A program made the translations under genes and the position numbers. From the NCBI GenBank assembly GCA_050299835.1, contig JBNKWP010000003.1:62001-126000 (forward strand): a stretch of 64,000 nt of DNA, in the 5' to 3' direction. The notes beneath the pieces are model-generated. The model saw nothing but the letters and a program-made list of their open reading frames with translations. It did not search any database and was not told where the DNA came from. Positions within the stretch are counted from its first letter, which is position 1. Every line of letters starts with the position of its first letter. Positions 54,843 through 62,848 of this stretch are shown here, piece by piece. The DNA is from JAJDOD01 sp050299835 (GTDB lineage: Bacteria > Pseudomonadota > Alphaproteobacteria > Rhodobacterales > Rhodobacteraceae).

Positions 54843-56210
54843 ATGACCAAACCCATCATCACCTTCATCGGTGCCGGATCGACCGTTTTCACCCGCAATA
54901 TCGCTGGCGACATCATCCAGCGCCCTGCCCTGGCCGAGGCCGAAATCCGGCTAATGGATATCGACCCCGAGCGGCTGGCCGAAAGCGAGCTGATCATCGG
55001 CAAGATGATCAAGACCCTGGGCGGCAAGGCGACACTGAAGACATTCGCCGACCAGCGCGCCGCCCTCGATGGTGCGAATTTCGTTGTCGTCTGCTTTCAG
55101 GTCGGCGGCTATGAACCCTGCACCGTCACCGATTTCGAGGTGCCCAAGACCTATGGCCTGCGCCAGACCATCGCCGACACGCTGGGCATCGGCGGCATCA
55201 TGCGCGGCATTCGCACCGTGCCGCATCTGTGGTCGGTCTGCGAGGACATGATGCAGGTCGCCCCAGACGCGATCATGCTGCAATATGTCAACCCGATGGC
55301 GATCAACACCTGGGCGATCTCGGCGAAATATCCGTCGATCAAGCAGGTTGGCCTGTGCCATTCGGTGCAAGGCACGGCGGATGAACTGGCCAAGGACCTC
55401 GATATCCCGATCTCGGAGATCCGCTACCGCGCGGCGGGGATCAACCACATGGCGTTCTATCTGAATTTCGAGCATCGCCAGGCCGATGGCAGCTATCGCG
55501 ACCTTTATCCCGATCTGGTGAAGGGCTACCGCGAGGGCCGCGCCCCCAAGCCCGGCTGGAACCCGCGCTGCCCCAACAAGGTTCGCTACGAGATGCTGAC
55601 GCGGCTGGGCTATTTCGTGACCGAAAGCTCGGAACATTTCGCCGAGTACACGCCCTGGTTCATCAAGCGCGACCGTCCCGACCTGATCGAGAAATTCGGC
55701 ATTCCGCTGGATGAATATCCCAAGCGCTGCGTCGAACAGGTCGAGAGCTGGAAGGCCGAGGCGGCGCGGCTGAAAGATGCCGACGAGATCACGCTGAAGG
55801 ACAGCCACGAATATGCCAGCCAGATCGTCAACGCGGTGGTGACCGGCGAGCCTGTGGTGATCTATGGCAATTTCGGCAATCGCGGCTACATCCCGCAACT
55901 GCCCGAAGGCTGCGCCGTCGAGGTGCCGACGCTGGTCGATGCCAACGGCTTGCAGCCAACGGTGGTTAACGACATCCCGCCGCAGCTGATCGCGCTGATG
56001 CGCACCAATATCAACGTGCAGGATCTGACGGTGCAGGCGTTGCTGACCGAAAACCCCGAGCATATCTACCATGCCGCGATGCTGGACCCGCATACCGGGG
56101 CGGAACTGGACCTCGACCAGATCTGGGATCTGACCGACGATCTGTTGCGCGCCCATGGGCAATGGTTGCCGGAATGGGCGCGGGTCGCGCCCGCACGCAA
56201 GGCTGGCTGA
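54843..56210 (+). CDS. melA: GH4 alpha-galactosidase (MelA-like)
   Basis: 455 residues, no signal peptide. The NAD-binding start ITFIGAGSTVFTRNIAGDI is typical of GH4, which cleaves by NAD- and Mn-dependent oxidation-elimination. The active-site tetrad is C172-H173-S174-V175, the CHSV form of alpha-galactosidases and alpha-glucosidases. GINHMAFYLNFEH is also as in MelA. With the upstream importer it should split imported alpha-galactosides in the cytoplasm. One base separates it from the halogenase gene. Confidence 0.92.
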   Translation: MTKPIITFIGAGSTVFTRNIAGDIIQRPALAEAEIRLMDIDPERLAESELIIGKMIKTLGGKATLKTFADQRAALDGANFVVVCFQVGGYEPCTVTDFEVPKTYGLRQTIADTLGIGGIMRGIRTVPHLWSVCEDMMQVAPDAIMLQYVNPMAINTWAISAKYPSIKQVGLCHSVQGTADELAKDLDIPISEIRYRAAGINHMAFYLNFEHRQADGSYRDLYPDLVKGYREGRAPKPGWNPRCPNKVRYEMLTRLGYFVTESSEHFAEYTPWFIKRDRPDLIEKFGIPLDEYPKRCVEQVESWKAEAARLKDADEITLKDSHEYASQIVNAVVTGEPVVIYGNFGNRGYIPQLPEGCAVEVPTLVDANGLQPTVVNDIPPQLIALMRTNINVQDLTVQALLTENPEHIYHAAMLDPHTGAELDLDQIWDLTDDLLRAHGQWLPEWARVAPARKAG

Positions 56211-56211
56211 G

Positions 56212-57708
56212 ATGTGGCCGCGACGGATCGTCATTCTTGGGGGCGGGACAGCCGGCTGGCTGGCCGCGCTTATGCTTGGCGATGCGGCGCGGCAGGCCGG
56301 GGCGGAAACCGCGTTGACGGTGGTCGAAAGTTCGAAGCTCGGCACGGTCGGTGTCGGCGAGGGCACGACGGCGGTGTTTCGCATGATGCTGAAGCATTTC
56401 GGCTTCGACGAAGAGGCGTTCCTGCGCGAGACCGGGGCGACGATCAAATACGGCATTCGCCACCGTGACTGGCGGCGGGTCGGTCACGAATATGACGGCC
56501 CCATCGACGATCCGCATCTGGTGGCGGGCAGCGGCCCGATCTTCCTGGATGCCTATCAGATCGGGAAGGGCGAAAGTGTTGGCGAGACGCATCTCTTCCA
56601 GCACCTGATGCGGCGCGCCCGTGCGCCCGTCGCGCGACAGGGTGACAAGCTGATCCCGGTCGGCCCGTTTCACCATGCCTTCCATTTCGATCAGGCGTTG
56701 GCGGGCAAGTTCCTGCGGGCGCGGGCCGAAGGGGTGACAATCATCGACGATCAGGTGACAGCGCCCGAGATTGATGCCGAGGGGCAGATCACCGCGCTGC
56801 ATCTGGAGTCGGGCGGGACCGTCGAGGGCGATTTTTTTCTCGATTGCTCCGGCTTCCGGCGGGTGCTGATCAAGACCCTGGGAGCCGAATGGGTCAGTTT
56901 TGGCGACACACTTCCGGTCAACCGCGCCATGCCGTTTTGGCTGGATATTCCCGAGGGCGACGAGATCGACCCCCTGACCCTCGCCTGGGCACAGGGCGCC
57001 GGCTGGATGTGGAAGATCCCGACGCAGGAGCGGTATGGCTGCGGTTATGTCTATTCCGACGCGCATTGCACGCCGGATCAGGCGCAAGCCGAGATCGAGG
57101 CGGCACTTGGCCACCGGATCGAGCCGCGCAACGACATCAAGATCGACGCCGGGAGACTGGACCGCGCCTGGATTGGCAACTGCGTGGCGCTGGGGCTGTC
57201 CTCGTCTTTCCTTGAACCGCTGGAGGCGACCTCGATCCATGGCACGGTGGTGCAGCTGATGCTGCTGTCGCGGTTGCTGACCGACACCCAAGGCCGCGAG
57301 TCTTACAACGAGACCGTCGCCCGGCAGGTCGATGATTTCCGCGATTTCATCCGGTTGCACTATGTCTCGGAACGGCGCGACACGCCCTTCTGGCGCGACG
57401 TCGCCGCCAGCACTCCAGCCAATATCGTTGCGCGTGTCGCGGCCTGGCGCAGCCGCGTGCCCAGCCCGGCGGATTTCGCCCCGTTTCCCGGCAACCTGCC
57501 CCACGTGACCCACCAACTGCACAATCCCGTGCTGGGCGGGCTGGGCCTGATCGACCGGTCCGCTGGCAAGGCGGTCCTGAACTCAAACCCCAAACTGCGC
57601 GCCCATGCCCGCAAGACCGCCGAGGCGCTGATCCGGGATTACCGGCGCGCCGCCTCGCGCGCCCTGCCGCACCGCGCCTATCTCAACTCCCTGAAGGAGA
57701 CCGCCTGA
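56212..57708 (+). CDS. Flavin-dependent tryptophan-halogenase family protein
   Basis: 498 residues. The start at 56212 lies one base after the GH4 stop. The FAD motif is VILGGGTAGWLAAL. Catalytic lysine K79 (ATIKYGIRH) falls at the same number as in PrnA. The halogenase fingerprint WxWxIP is complete (W265-M-W267-K-I269-P270), and LEPLEATSIH carries the expected glutamate. Sequence therefore predicts a real halogenase, yet it is encoded inside a glycan-use operon without peptide- or polyketide-synthesis genes. Such homologues recur in proteobacterial glycan loci with unknown substrates. It abuts the next GH4 gene with no gap. Confidence 0.9.
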   Translation: MWPRRIVILGGGTAGWLAALMLGDAARQAGAETALTVVESSKLGTVGVGEGTTAVFRMMLKHFGFDEEAFLRETGATIKYGIRHRDWRRVGHEYDGPIDDPHLVAGSGPIFLDAYQIGKGESVGETHLFQHLMRRARAPVARQGDKLIPVGPFHHAFHFDQALAGKFLRARAEGVTIIDDQVTAPEIDAEGQITALHLESGGTVEGDFFLDCSGFRRVLIKTLGAEWVSFGDTLPVNRAMPFWLDIPEGDEIDPLTLAWAQGAGWMWKIPTQERYGCGYVYSDAHCTPDQAQAEIEAALGHRIEPRNDIKIDAGRLDRAWIGNCVALGLSSSFLEPLEATSIHGTVVQLMLLSRLLTDTQGRESYNETVARQVDDFRDFIRLHYVSERRDTPFWRDVAASTPANIVARVAAWRSRVPSPADFAPFPGNLPHVTHQLHNPVLGGLGLIDRSAGKAVLNSNPKLRAHARKTAEALIRDYRRAASRALPHRAYLNSLKETA

Positions 57709-59190
57709 ATGACCCTCAAAATCGCAATCATAGGAGCCGGCAGCGTCGGTTTTACCAAGAAGCTCTGCCAGGACATCCTGAAAGTGCCGGAATTCGCCGA
57801 TGTCGAATTCGCGCTGACCGATATCAATCCGCACAATCTCGACATGGTGACGCAGATCATCCGCCGCATCGTCGAGGTCAACGACCTGCCGACGAAAGTC
57901 ACCGCCACAACCGACCGGCGTGCCGCGCTGGACGGGGCGAATTACGTGATGAACGTGGTGCGCATCGGCGGGCTGGAGGCTTTTGCCGACGATATCCGCA
58001 TTCCCTTGAAATACGGCGTCGACCAATGCGTCGGCGACACGATCTGCGCCGGAGGGCTGATGTATGCCCAGCGCGGGATCGCCGCGATGCTGGATTTCTG
58101 CAAGGATATCAACGAGGTTTCGGCGGAAGGCGCCTGGCTGCTGAACTATGCCAACCCGATGGCGATGATGACCTGGGCTGCACTCGACACCGGAGTGAAC
58201 ACGGTCGGGCTTTGCCACGGGGTCCAGAACGGCCACCGCCAGATCGCGACGGCTCTGGGGCTGAAACAGGCGCAGGTCGATATCGTCTGTTCGGGCATTA
58301 ACCACCAGACGTGGTATCTCGATATCCGCGCGGGGGACCGCAAGATCTCCCGTGACGAACTTATCGCCGCCTTCGAGGCGCATCCTGTTTTCTCGCGGCA
58401 GGAGAAGGTGCGGATCGATGTGTTGAAACGTTTCGGCTTCTACTCGACCGAGTCCAATGGCCACCTGTCGGAATACCTACCCTGGTACCGTAAGCGGCCC
58501 GAGCAGATCATGGACTGGATCAGCATGGATGACTGGATCCACGGCGAGACCGGCGGCTATCTGCGCTACACGACCGAAAACCGCAACTGGTTCGAGACCG
58601 AGTTCCCACAGTTCCTCGAAGACGCTGGCAAGCCTTTGGCCGAGTATGCCCGCACCGACGAACATGCCAGCTGGATCCTTGAGGCGATGGAGACCGGGCG
58701 CACCTATCGCGGTCATTTCAATGTCCGAAACGGCGGCGTGATCCGCAACCTGCCTGAAGACTGCATCATCGAAAGCCCCGGTTTCGTAGACCGGTTCGGG
58801 ATAAACATGGTCGAGGGGGTCACCTTGCCGCCGGCCTGTGCCGCGACCTGCATGGCCTCGGTCAATGTGCAGCGGATGGGGATGCAGGCGGCGCTGACCG
58901 GCGATGTCGAATTGCTGAAACAGGCCATGCTGCATGATCCGCTGGTCGGCGCGGTCTGCACGCCCGAGGAGGTGTGGCAGATGGTCGATGAAATGCTGGT
59001 CGCCCAGGCCCAATGGCTGCCGCAATATGCCGACGCAATCCCGGCGGCGCGCGAGCGTCTGGCATCGCCAAAGGTTGCCACGCGGGATTGGGAAGGGGCG
59101 GCCCGTCTGGCAGTACGCTCAGTCGATGAACTGCGTGCCTCCAAGACCGGCAAGAGCTCCTCACCAGGCCACGCGCTCGGCACCGGCTGA
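57709..59190 (+). CDS. GH4 family glycosidase, CHGV type
   Basis: 493 residues, starting directly after the halogenase stop. It opens with IAIIGAGSVGFTKKLCQDIL. Its tetrad is C169-H170-G171-V172, and GINHQTWYLDIR follows. The CHGx form is reported for GH4 alpha-glucuronidases (CHGF), while CHSV marks alpha-galactosidases, so the substrate may differ from that of the first GH4 enzyme, perhaps a uronic acid or another hexoside. By locus it works on the same imported oligosaccharide. The last ~25 residues are a low-complexity tail. Confidence 0.9.
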   Translation: MTLKIAIIGAGSVGFTKKLCQDILKVPEFADVEFALTDINPHNLDMVTQIIRRIVEVNDLPTKVTATTDRRAALDGANYVMNVVRIGGLEAFADDIRIPLKYGVDQCVGDTICAGGLMYAQRGIAAMLDFCKDINEVSAEGAWLLNYANPMAMMTWAALDTGVNTVGLCHGVQNGHRQIATALGLKQAQVDIVCSGINHQTWYLDIRAGDRKISRDELIAAFEAHPVFSRQEKVRIDVLKRFGFYSTESNGHLSEYLPWYRKRPEQIMDWISMDDWIHGETGGYLRYTTENRNWFETEFPQFLEDAGKPLAEYARTDEHASWILEAMETGRTYRGHFNVRNGGVIRNLPEDCIIESPGFVDRFGINMVEGVTLPPACAATCMASVNVQRMGMQAALTGDVELLKQAMLHDPLVGAVCTPEEVWQMVDEMLVAQAQWLPQYADAIPAARERLASPKVATRDWEGAARLAVRSVDELRASKTGKSSSPGHALGTG

Positions 59191-59344
59191 GGGCATTTTG
59201 CGCAGAACCGGCGCGTTTGCGTGACCTGTAACGGTTCGCGGGAAGCTGCTGACCGGGACGCGCAAACTTCACGTCGTACTTTTCCTTCCAGCGCGGGTAG
59301 CACCCGCCCGAAGGATGTAGTTCAGGTCAAATCCAACCCGACCC

Positions 59345-60073
59345 TTATCCATGGCTGTCGGGATCGAACACGTAACCGATCCCGCGCACGGTGCGGATGA
59401 TCGTCGGCTTCTGCGGGTTCTTTTCGATCTTGCGGCGGAGGCGGGATATCCGGATGTCGATGCTTCGGTCGTAAGGGTCCCATGACCGGTCATGAGCCTG
59501 TTCGAGAATCTGATCGCGGTTCAGGACCCGCGCCTGGTTTTCGGCGAAGAGCTTCAGCAGGCGGAACTCCATCGCTGTGATTGGGACCTCGCTGTCCTCG
59601 GCATCGGTGAGCTTCGCGGCTTCGAGATCAAGCCGGAAATCTCCGAACTGCACGTATTGACCGTTTGCAGGTTTTGCCTTGGCGTCGTTCGCCGGGCCAG
59701 CGCGACGGCGCAGGACGGCCTTTATCCGGGCTTCGAGTTCTCGAAGATCTACCGGCTTGCCAAGGTAGTCGTCAGCGCCCATCTCCAGCCCGACGATCTT
59801 GTCAATGGTCTCGCCTGCCGCCGTCAGCATCACGACCGGGAGGTCGCTTTCGGTGCGCAGGCGTCTTAGCGCGGACAAGCCGTCTTCGCCCGGCATGTTG
59901 ATGTCCAGGATCACGAGGTCGGGGGTCGCCAGTTCGATGCTTGTGCGCAGTTCCTGGGCATCGCCAGCGAGACTCACCTGATATCCGCGTTTCTGCAGAT
60001 ATTCCTGCAGCATCTCGCGCAGATCGGTTTCGTCATCGCAGACCAGAATGGTGGGCTGATCGGTGGCGGTCAT
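59345..60073 (-). CDS. OmpR/PhoB-type response regulator
   Basis: 242 residues. The receiver domain has acidic CDDETD near 12-17, phospho-acceptor D57 (LVILDINMPGEDG) and K105-region LGKPVDLREL. The C-terminal winged helix includes DRSWDPYDRSIDIRISRLRR and IRTVRGIGYVFD. Its ATG overlaps the kinase stop (ATGA), so it is the cognate partner. The 154 bases between it and the GH4 gene hold no gene. Confidence 0.94.
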   Translation of the reverse strand: MTATDQPTILVCDDETDLREMLQEYLQKRGYQVSLAGDAQELRTSIELATPDLVILDINMPGEDGLSALRRLRTESDLPVVMLTAAGETIDKIVGLEMGADDYLGKPVDLRELEARIKAVLRRRAGPANDAKAKPANGQYVQFGDFRLDLEAAKLTDAEDSEVPITAMEFRLLKLFAENQARVLNRDQILEQAHDRSWDPYDRSIDIRISRLRRKIEKNPQKPTIIRTVRGIGYVFDPDSHG

Positions 60074-62376
60074 TGCTTATGTCCTTCAGTGCTGAGTTGG
60101 GCCACGAATGCGCGCAACTCTTTGGGAGAAACGGGTTTCTCCAGATGCGGACGGCTGGTTTCCTGCAGGAACGTCTGGCTGGTCCGGCCCATTGTGTCAC
60201 CAGTCACGAAGCCGGTGCTGGCGAGCAAGTTCGGGAACTCCGAGGCGATCGTCTCATAGACGCCGCGCCCGTCGACATCCGGCATGTTCAGGTCGCTCAG
60301 AACGACGTCGTAGTCGTAGGCCCGGAGCATTTCGAAGGCCGTCGCCGCCTTGTAGACGGCGTCCGCCTTGTAGCCCGCGCGTTCCAGCACCTCGACATTT
60401 AGGTCGGCGACATCGACTTCGTCGTCAATAACCAGAACCCTGACCGTCTTCTGGCTTTCGGGAGCAGATATTGTGGTCTGACGGTCGAACTTCTTTGCAT
60501 TTCCAATTGGCAAGGTGATCGTGAAGCGCGTTCCGCTCGGTTCGGTATCGCCGATTTCGATCTTGCCGTCATGCGCCGTGACGGCGCGATGGCAGACCGT
60601 GAGACCTATTCCCGTGCCCTGTCCAACGCCTTTGGTGGTGAAGAAGGGATCGAAGACGCGGGCACGGATTTCTGTCGGTATGCCGGGGCCATTGTCTTCG
60701 ACTTCGATCCTGATGGCATCCCCGGACGTGTCCTTCGAAGCCGACACCCTGATACGGTCGCCGACCGCTGCCGACTCAATTGCCTGTTCAGCGTTTAAGA
60801 TGAGATTGACCACCGCCTGCGTGATCTGATCGGCATCCGCCGCGATCTGCGGAAGGTCGTCGTCGAGACAGGTTTCGATCCTCACTGCGCGCACCGGGTT
60901 GCCGTAGCGTGCAACTTCGACCGCCGTTTCCACGAGGTCGGCGATATCGACCGGTTCCATTCTTACCGGCTCCTGCCGGGCCATCGTGAGGAAAGTGCGC
61001 ACGATTTTCGAACAGCGCTCGGCGGCATCGCTGATTTTCCGGGTCTGGCGCAGAACCTCGGGGTCGTCGGTTTCATCGGCGAGCATCATCGCGTGGCCGA
61101 CGACGACTGAGAGCGGGTTGTTGAGTTCATGGGCAACCCCGGCGAGGAGGCTGCCAAGTGCGGAGAGTTTCTCGCTCTGGAAAACCTGCTGGCGCTGGCG
61201 TTCGAGTTCGGCCTCGATGGTCAGTTGCGGCGTGAGATCGCGGGAGTGCGAAACAATTACGTCCTCGCCGCCCCATTCGATGAGGCGGGCAGAAACGGCA
61301 CACCAGAACGGCGCATCTTTCGCGTTCAGGAGACGGAGCCGGTAGTCCGTGACCTCGCGGTGCCGCCGGACTTCGCCGAGGAAACCGTCTCTGTCAGCCA
61401 GATCGACATAGAACTCCGCTGCGCTGTTTTTTTCGCCGTAGAGTTCGGTGGCCTGTGGGCTGCGGAATAGGATCTCGCCCGTGTCGGCCTTGATCATCAG
61501 GATGGGTGCCGGACAGGCTTCGACCACGAGCTGAATCAATTTCTCCTGTTCAACCTGTTCGGTCAGGTCGGTGACGGAGGAGACGACACAGGTCTCACCA
61601 TCATACTCGGCAAGTCCGCCATTCACCATAACAGCGCGAGGACTACCATCTGCGGCGCGGGCATCGAACCTGCGGTTGCGAACTTCGCCGTGCAATTTCA
61701 AGTCGGCCACGTAGCGGGCGCGGTCTTCAGCGGAGGAATAGTAGGCCGTTCCGTATTCGGCGTCGCCGTAGAAATCGCGCGCTGCGGGAGAGAGATAAAC
61801 GATCTTGCTGTCTTCGAGCCGGGCCATGACGACAGGCGTGGGGTTGGTATCGAAGATCGTGCTCAGAAGCGCCTCGCGATCTTTCAGTCGCGTTTCGGCT
61901 TCCACTTGTTCGGTCACGTCCCTGCGGGTCACGAAGAAGCCGCCGCCGGACATCGGGTTATAGGAGAGCTCATAGAACCGCCCGCCCACTTGGCGGGAAT
62001 AGGCGAGGCGCCTGGTGGCCTTGCGGAGTTCGTCGCATTCCGCCTGCCAGTCGCCGGTGACGTCTTTCGTACCAATCACCAGACTACGCTCGATGCTGGC
62101 GGCGATGATTTCGCGCCAGCCGGCGCCCGGCTGAAGAACGTCGGAGATGATTGCCAATTGCTCGCGATACCACTTGTTGCAGACCACGAGCTTTTCGTCC
62201 GCGTCGAAGATCGCGATGCCTTCCAGCAGCGCGTCGAACGTGTCGATCAGAAGGGTCTGAATCTCCTGGGGCGGTTCCGGGTTCAATTTCATGCCGACCA
62301 CATTAGCGAGCCTTTGTTTCAATCCATTTTCGGTGATCGAGCGTTCTGTTTCAATTGTAACAGGGCTGCGTCGCAA
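60070..62376 (-). CDS. Soluble hybrid histidine kinase with three PAS domains and receiver
   Basis: 768 residues, no membrane span. PAS-like domains begin near residues 42 (TFDALLEGIAIFDADEKLVV), 172 (IFDTNPTPVVMARLEDSKIV) and 290 (VVEACPAPILMIKADTGEIL). HisKA carries H416 in LLAGVAHELNNPLS. The ATPase domain has NLILNAEQAIES, VEDNGPGIP and GQGTGIGLTVC. The C-terminal receiver has D695 in VVLSDLNMPDVDG. A cytosolic signal is therefore sensed; which one is unknown. No phosphotransfer domain is present, so the route from this receiver to the separate OmpR-type regulator is unclear. Confidence 0.93.
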   Translation of the reverse strand: MRRSPVTIETERSITENGLKQRLANVVGMKLNPEPPQEIQTLLIDTFDALLEGIAIFDADEKLVVCNKWYREQLAIISDVLQPGAGWREIIAASIERSLVIGTKDVTGDWQAECDELRKATRRLAYSRQVGGRFYELSYNPMSGGGFFVTRRDVTEQVEAETRLKDREALLSTIFDTNPTPVVMARLEDSKIVYLSPAARDFYGDAEYGTAYYSSAEDRARYVADLKLHGEVRNRRFDARAADGSPRAVMVNGGLAEYDGETCVVSSVTDLTEQVEQEKLIQLVVEACPAPILMIKADTGEILFRSPQATELYGEKNSAAEFYVDLADRDGFLGEVRRHREVTDYRLRLLNAKDAPFWCAVSARLIEWGGEDVIVSHSRDLTPQLTIEAELERQRQQVFQSEKLSALGSLLAGVAHELNNPLSVVVGHAMMLADETDDPEVLRQTRKISDAAERCSKIVRTFLTMARQEPVRMEPVDIADLVETAVEVARYGNPVRAVRIETCLDDDLPQIAADADQITQAVVNLILNAEQAIESAAVGDRIRVSASKDTSGDAIRIEVEDNGPGIPTEIRARVFDPFFTTKGVGQGTGIGLTVCHRAVTAHDGKIEIGDTEPSGTRFTITLPIGNAKKFDRQTTISAPESQKTVRVLVIDDEVDVADLNVEVLERAGYKADAVYKAATAFEMLRAYDYDVVLSDLNMPDVDGRGVYETIASEFPNLLASTGFVTGDTMGRTSQTFLQETSRPHLEKPVSPKELRAFVAQLSTEGHKQ

Positions 62377-62488
62377 TCAAGGCGTAACAATAGACTTAAG
62401 TGTTTGTGGTTGATTAGTTTTATAGATTTTTCCTGAAGAATCTCGATTGCAGCATTTGAAACCTGAAACCGCTTTACCAGACGTCAGG

Positions 62489-62502
62489 CTGCAACATTGC
62501 AG
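62489..62502. promoter_or_regulatory. Palindrome upstream of the DUF1127 gene
   Basis: CTGCAA (62489-62494) and TTGCAG (62497-62502) form a near-continuous palindrome around CA, 60 bases before the DUF1127 start and in the divergent region with the kinase gene. The flanking 62390-62460 is AT-rich, fitting promoters. It is a candidate operator only. Confidence 0.35.
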
Positions 62503-62562
62503 GCGCAAAAGCTGTCCCATCGAAACCGCGCCGAGAGCGCAACAACCCGAAAGGACAAGAGA

Positions 62563-62703
62563 ATGCAAAACTTCGCAAAAGCCATGCGCAACCGGATGGA
62601 TCGGATCAACACCGAATACGCCCTGAGACGCCTGGACAACCATCTGCTGCGCGATATCGGCCTGCCCGAGCGCGACCGTCGTCACCCGTTCGGCCCGTTC
62701 TGA
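62563..62703 (+). CDS. DUF1127 small basic protein
   Basis: 46 residues from the ATG at 62563, after GAAAGGACAAGAG. Nearly the whole protein is the DUF1127 domain (YALRRLDNHLLRDIGLPERD). It is much shorter than the copy at 8677. It has its own promoter region divergent from the hybrid kinase, and free-standing copies like this are typically highly expressed. Confidence 0.85.
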   Translation: MQNFAKAMRNRMDRINTEYALRRLDNHLLRDIGLPERDRRHPFGPF

Positions 62704-62708
62704 GCGTC

Positions 62709-62819
62709 ATGATGAACGAGTTTCAGAAAAGGCACCGCATCGCTCCCAGGCCGTCCGCTAACGGCAATCGTTGGCAGGCGCGCCTGCGGGGCACCAATTT
62801 TCAGCGCTACTTCGGCTGA
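62709..62819 (+). CDS. Putative 36-residue basic micro-protein
   Basis: The reading frame MMNEFQKRHRIAPRPSANGN continues to RWQARLRGTNFQRYFG. It lies five bases after the DUF1127 stop. The end resembles the small AP2-like DNA-binding arm of integrases (a NGxWxARxRxxxxxxYFG pattern), but it is too short to be sure. No strong ribosome site is visible. Confidence 0.35.
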   Translation: MMNEFQKRHRIAPRPSANGNRWQARLRGTNFQRYFG

Positions 62820-62826
62820 GCCGAAG
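62810..62826 (+). terminator. Hairpin before the cysteine synthase gene
   Basis: CTTCGGCT and AGCCGAAG are perfect arms around a single G, folding as a 6-bp CTTCGG/CCGAAG stem with a five-base loop. It overlaps the micro-ORF stop and ends 22 bases before the cysteine synthase ATG. No T-run follows. Confidence 0.4.
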
Positions 62827-62848
62827 ACCTCATAGGAATAACAGACCC

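Noticed and set aside
54843..59190. Halogenase as part of an antibiotic gene cluster
   Set aside because: No peptide synthetase, polyketide synthase or tailoring genes nearby; the operon is for sugar import and cleavage.
59191..59344. Possible hairpin from GCGTTTGCG- and CGCGCAAAC-like segments between convergent genes
   Set aside because: The arms do not pair without mismatches, so no terminator is called.
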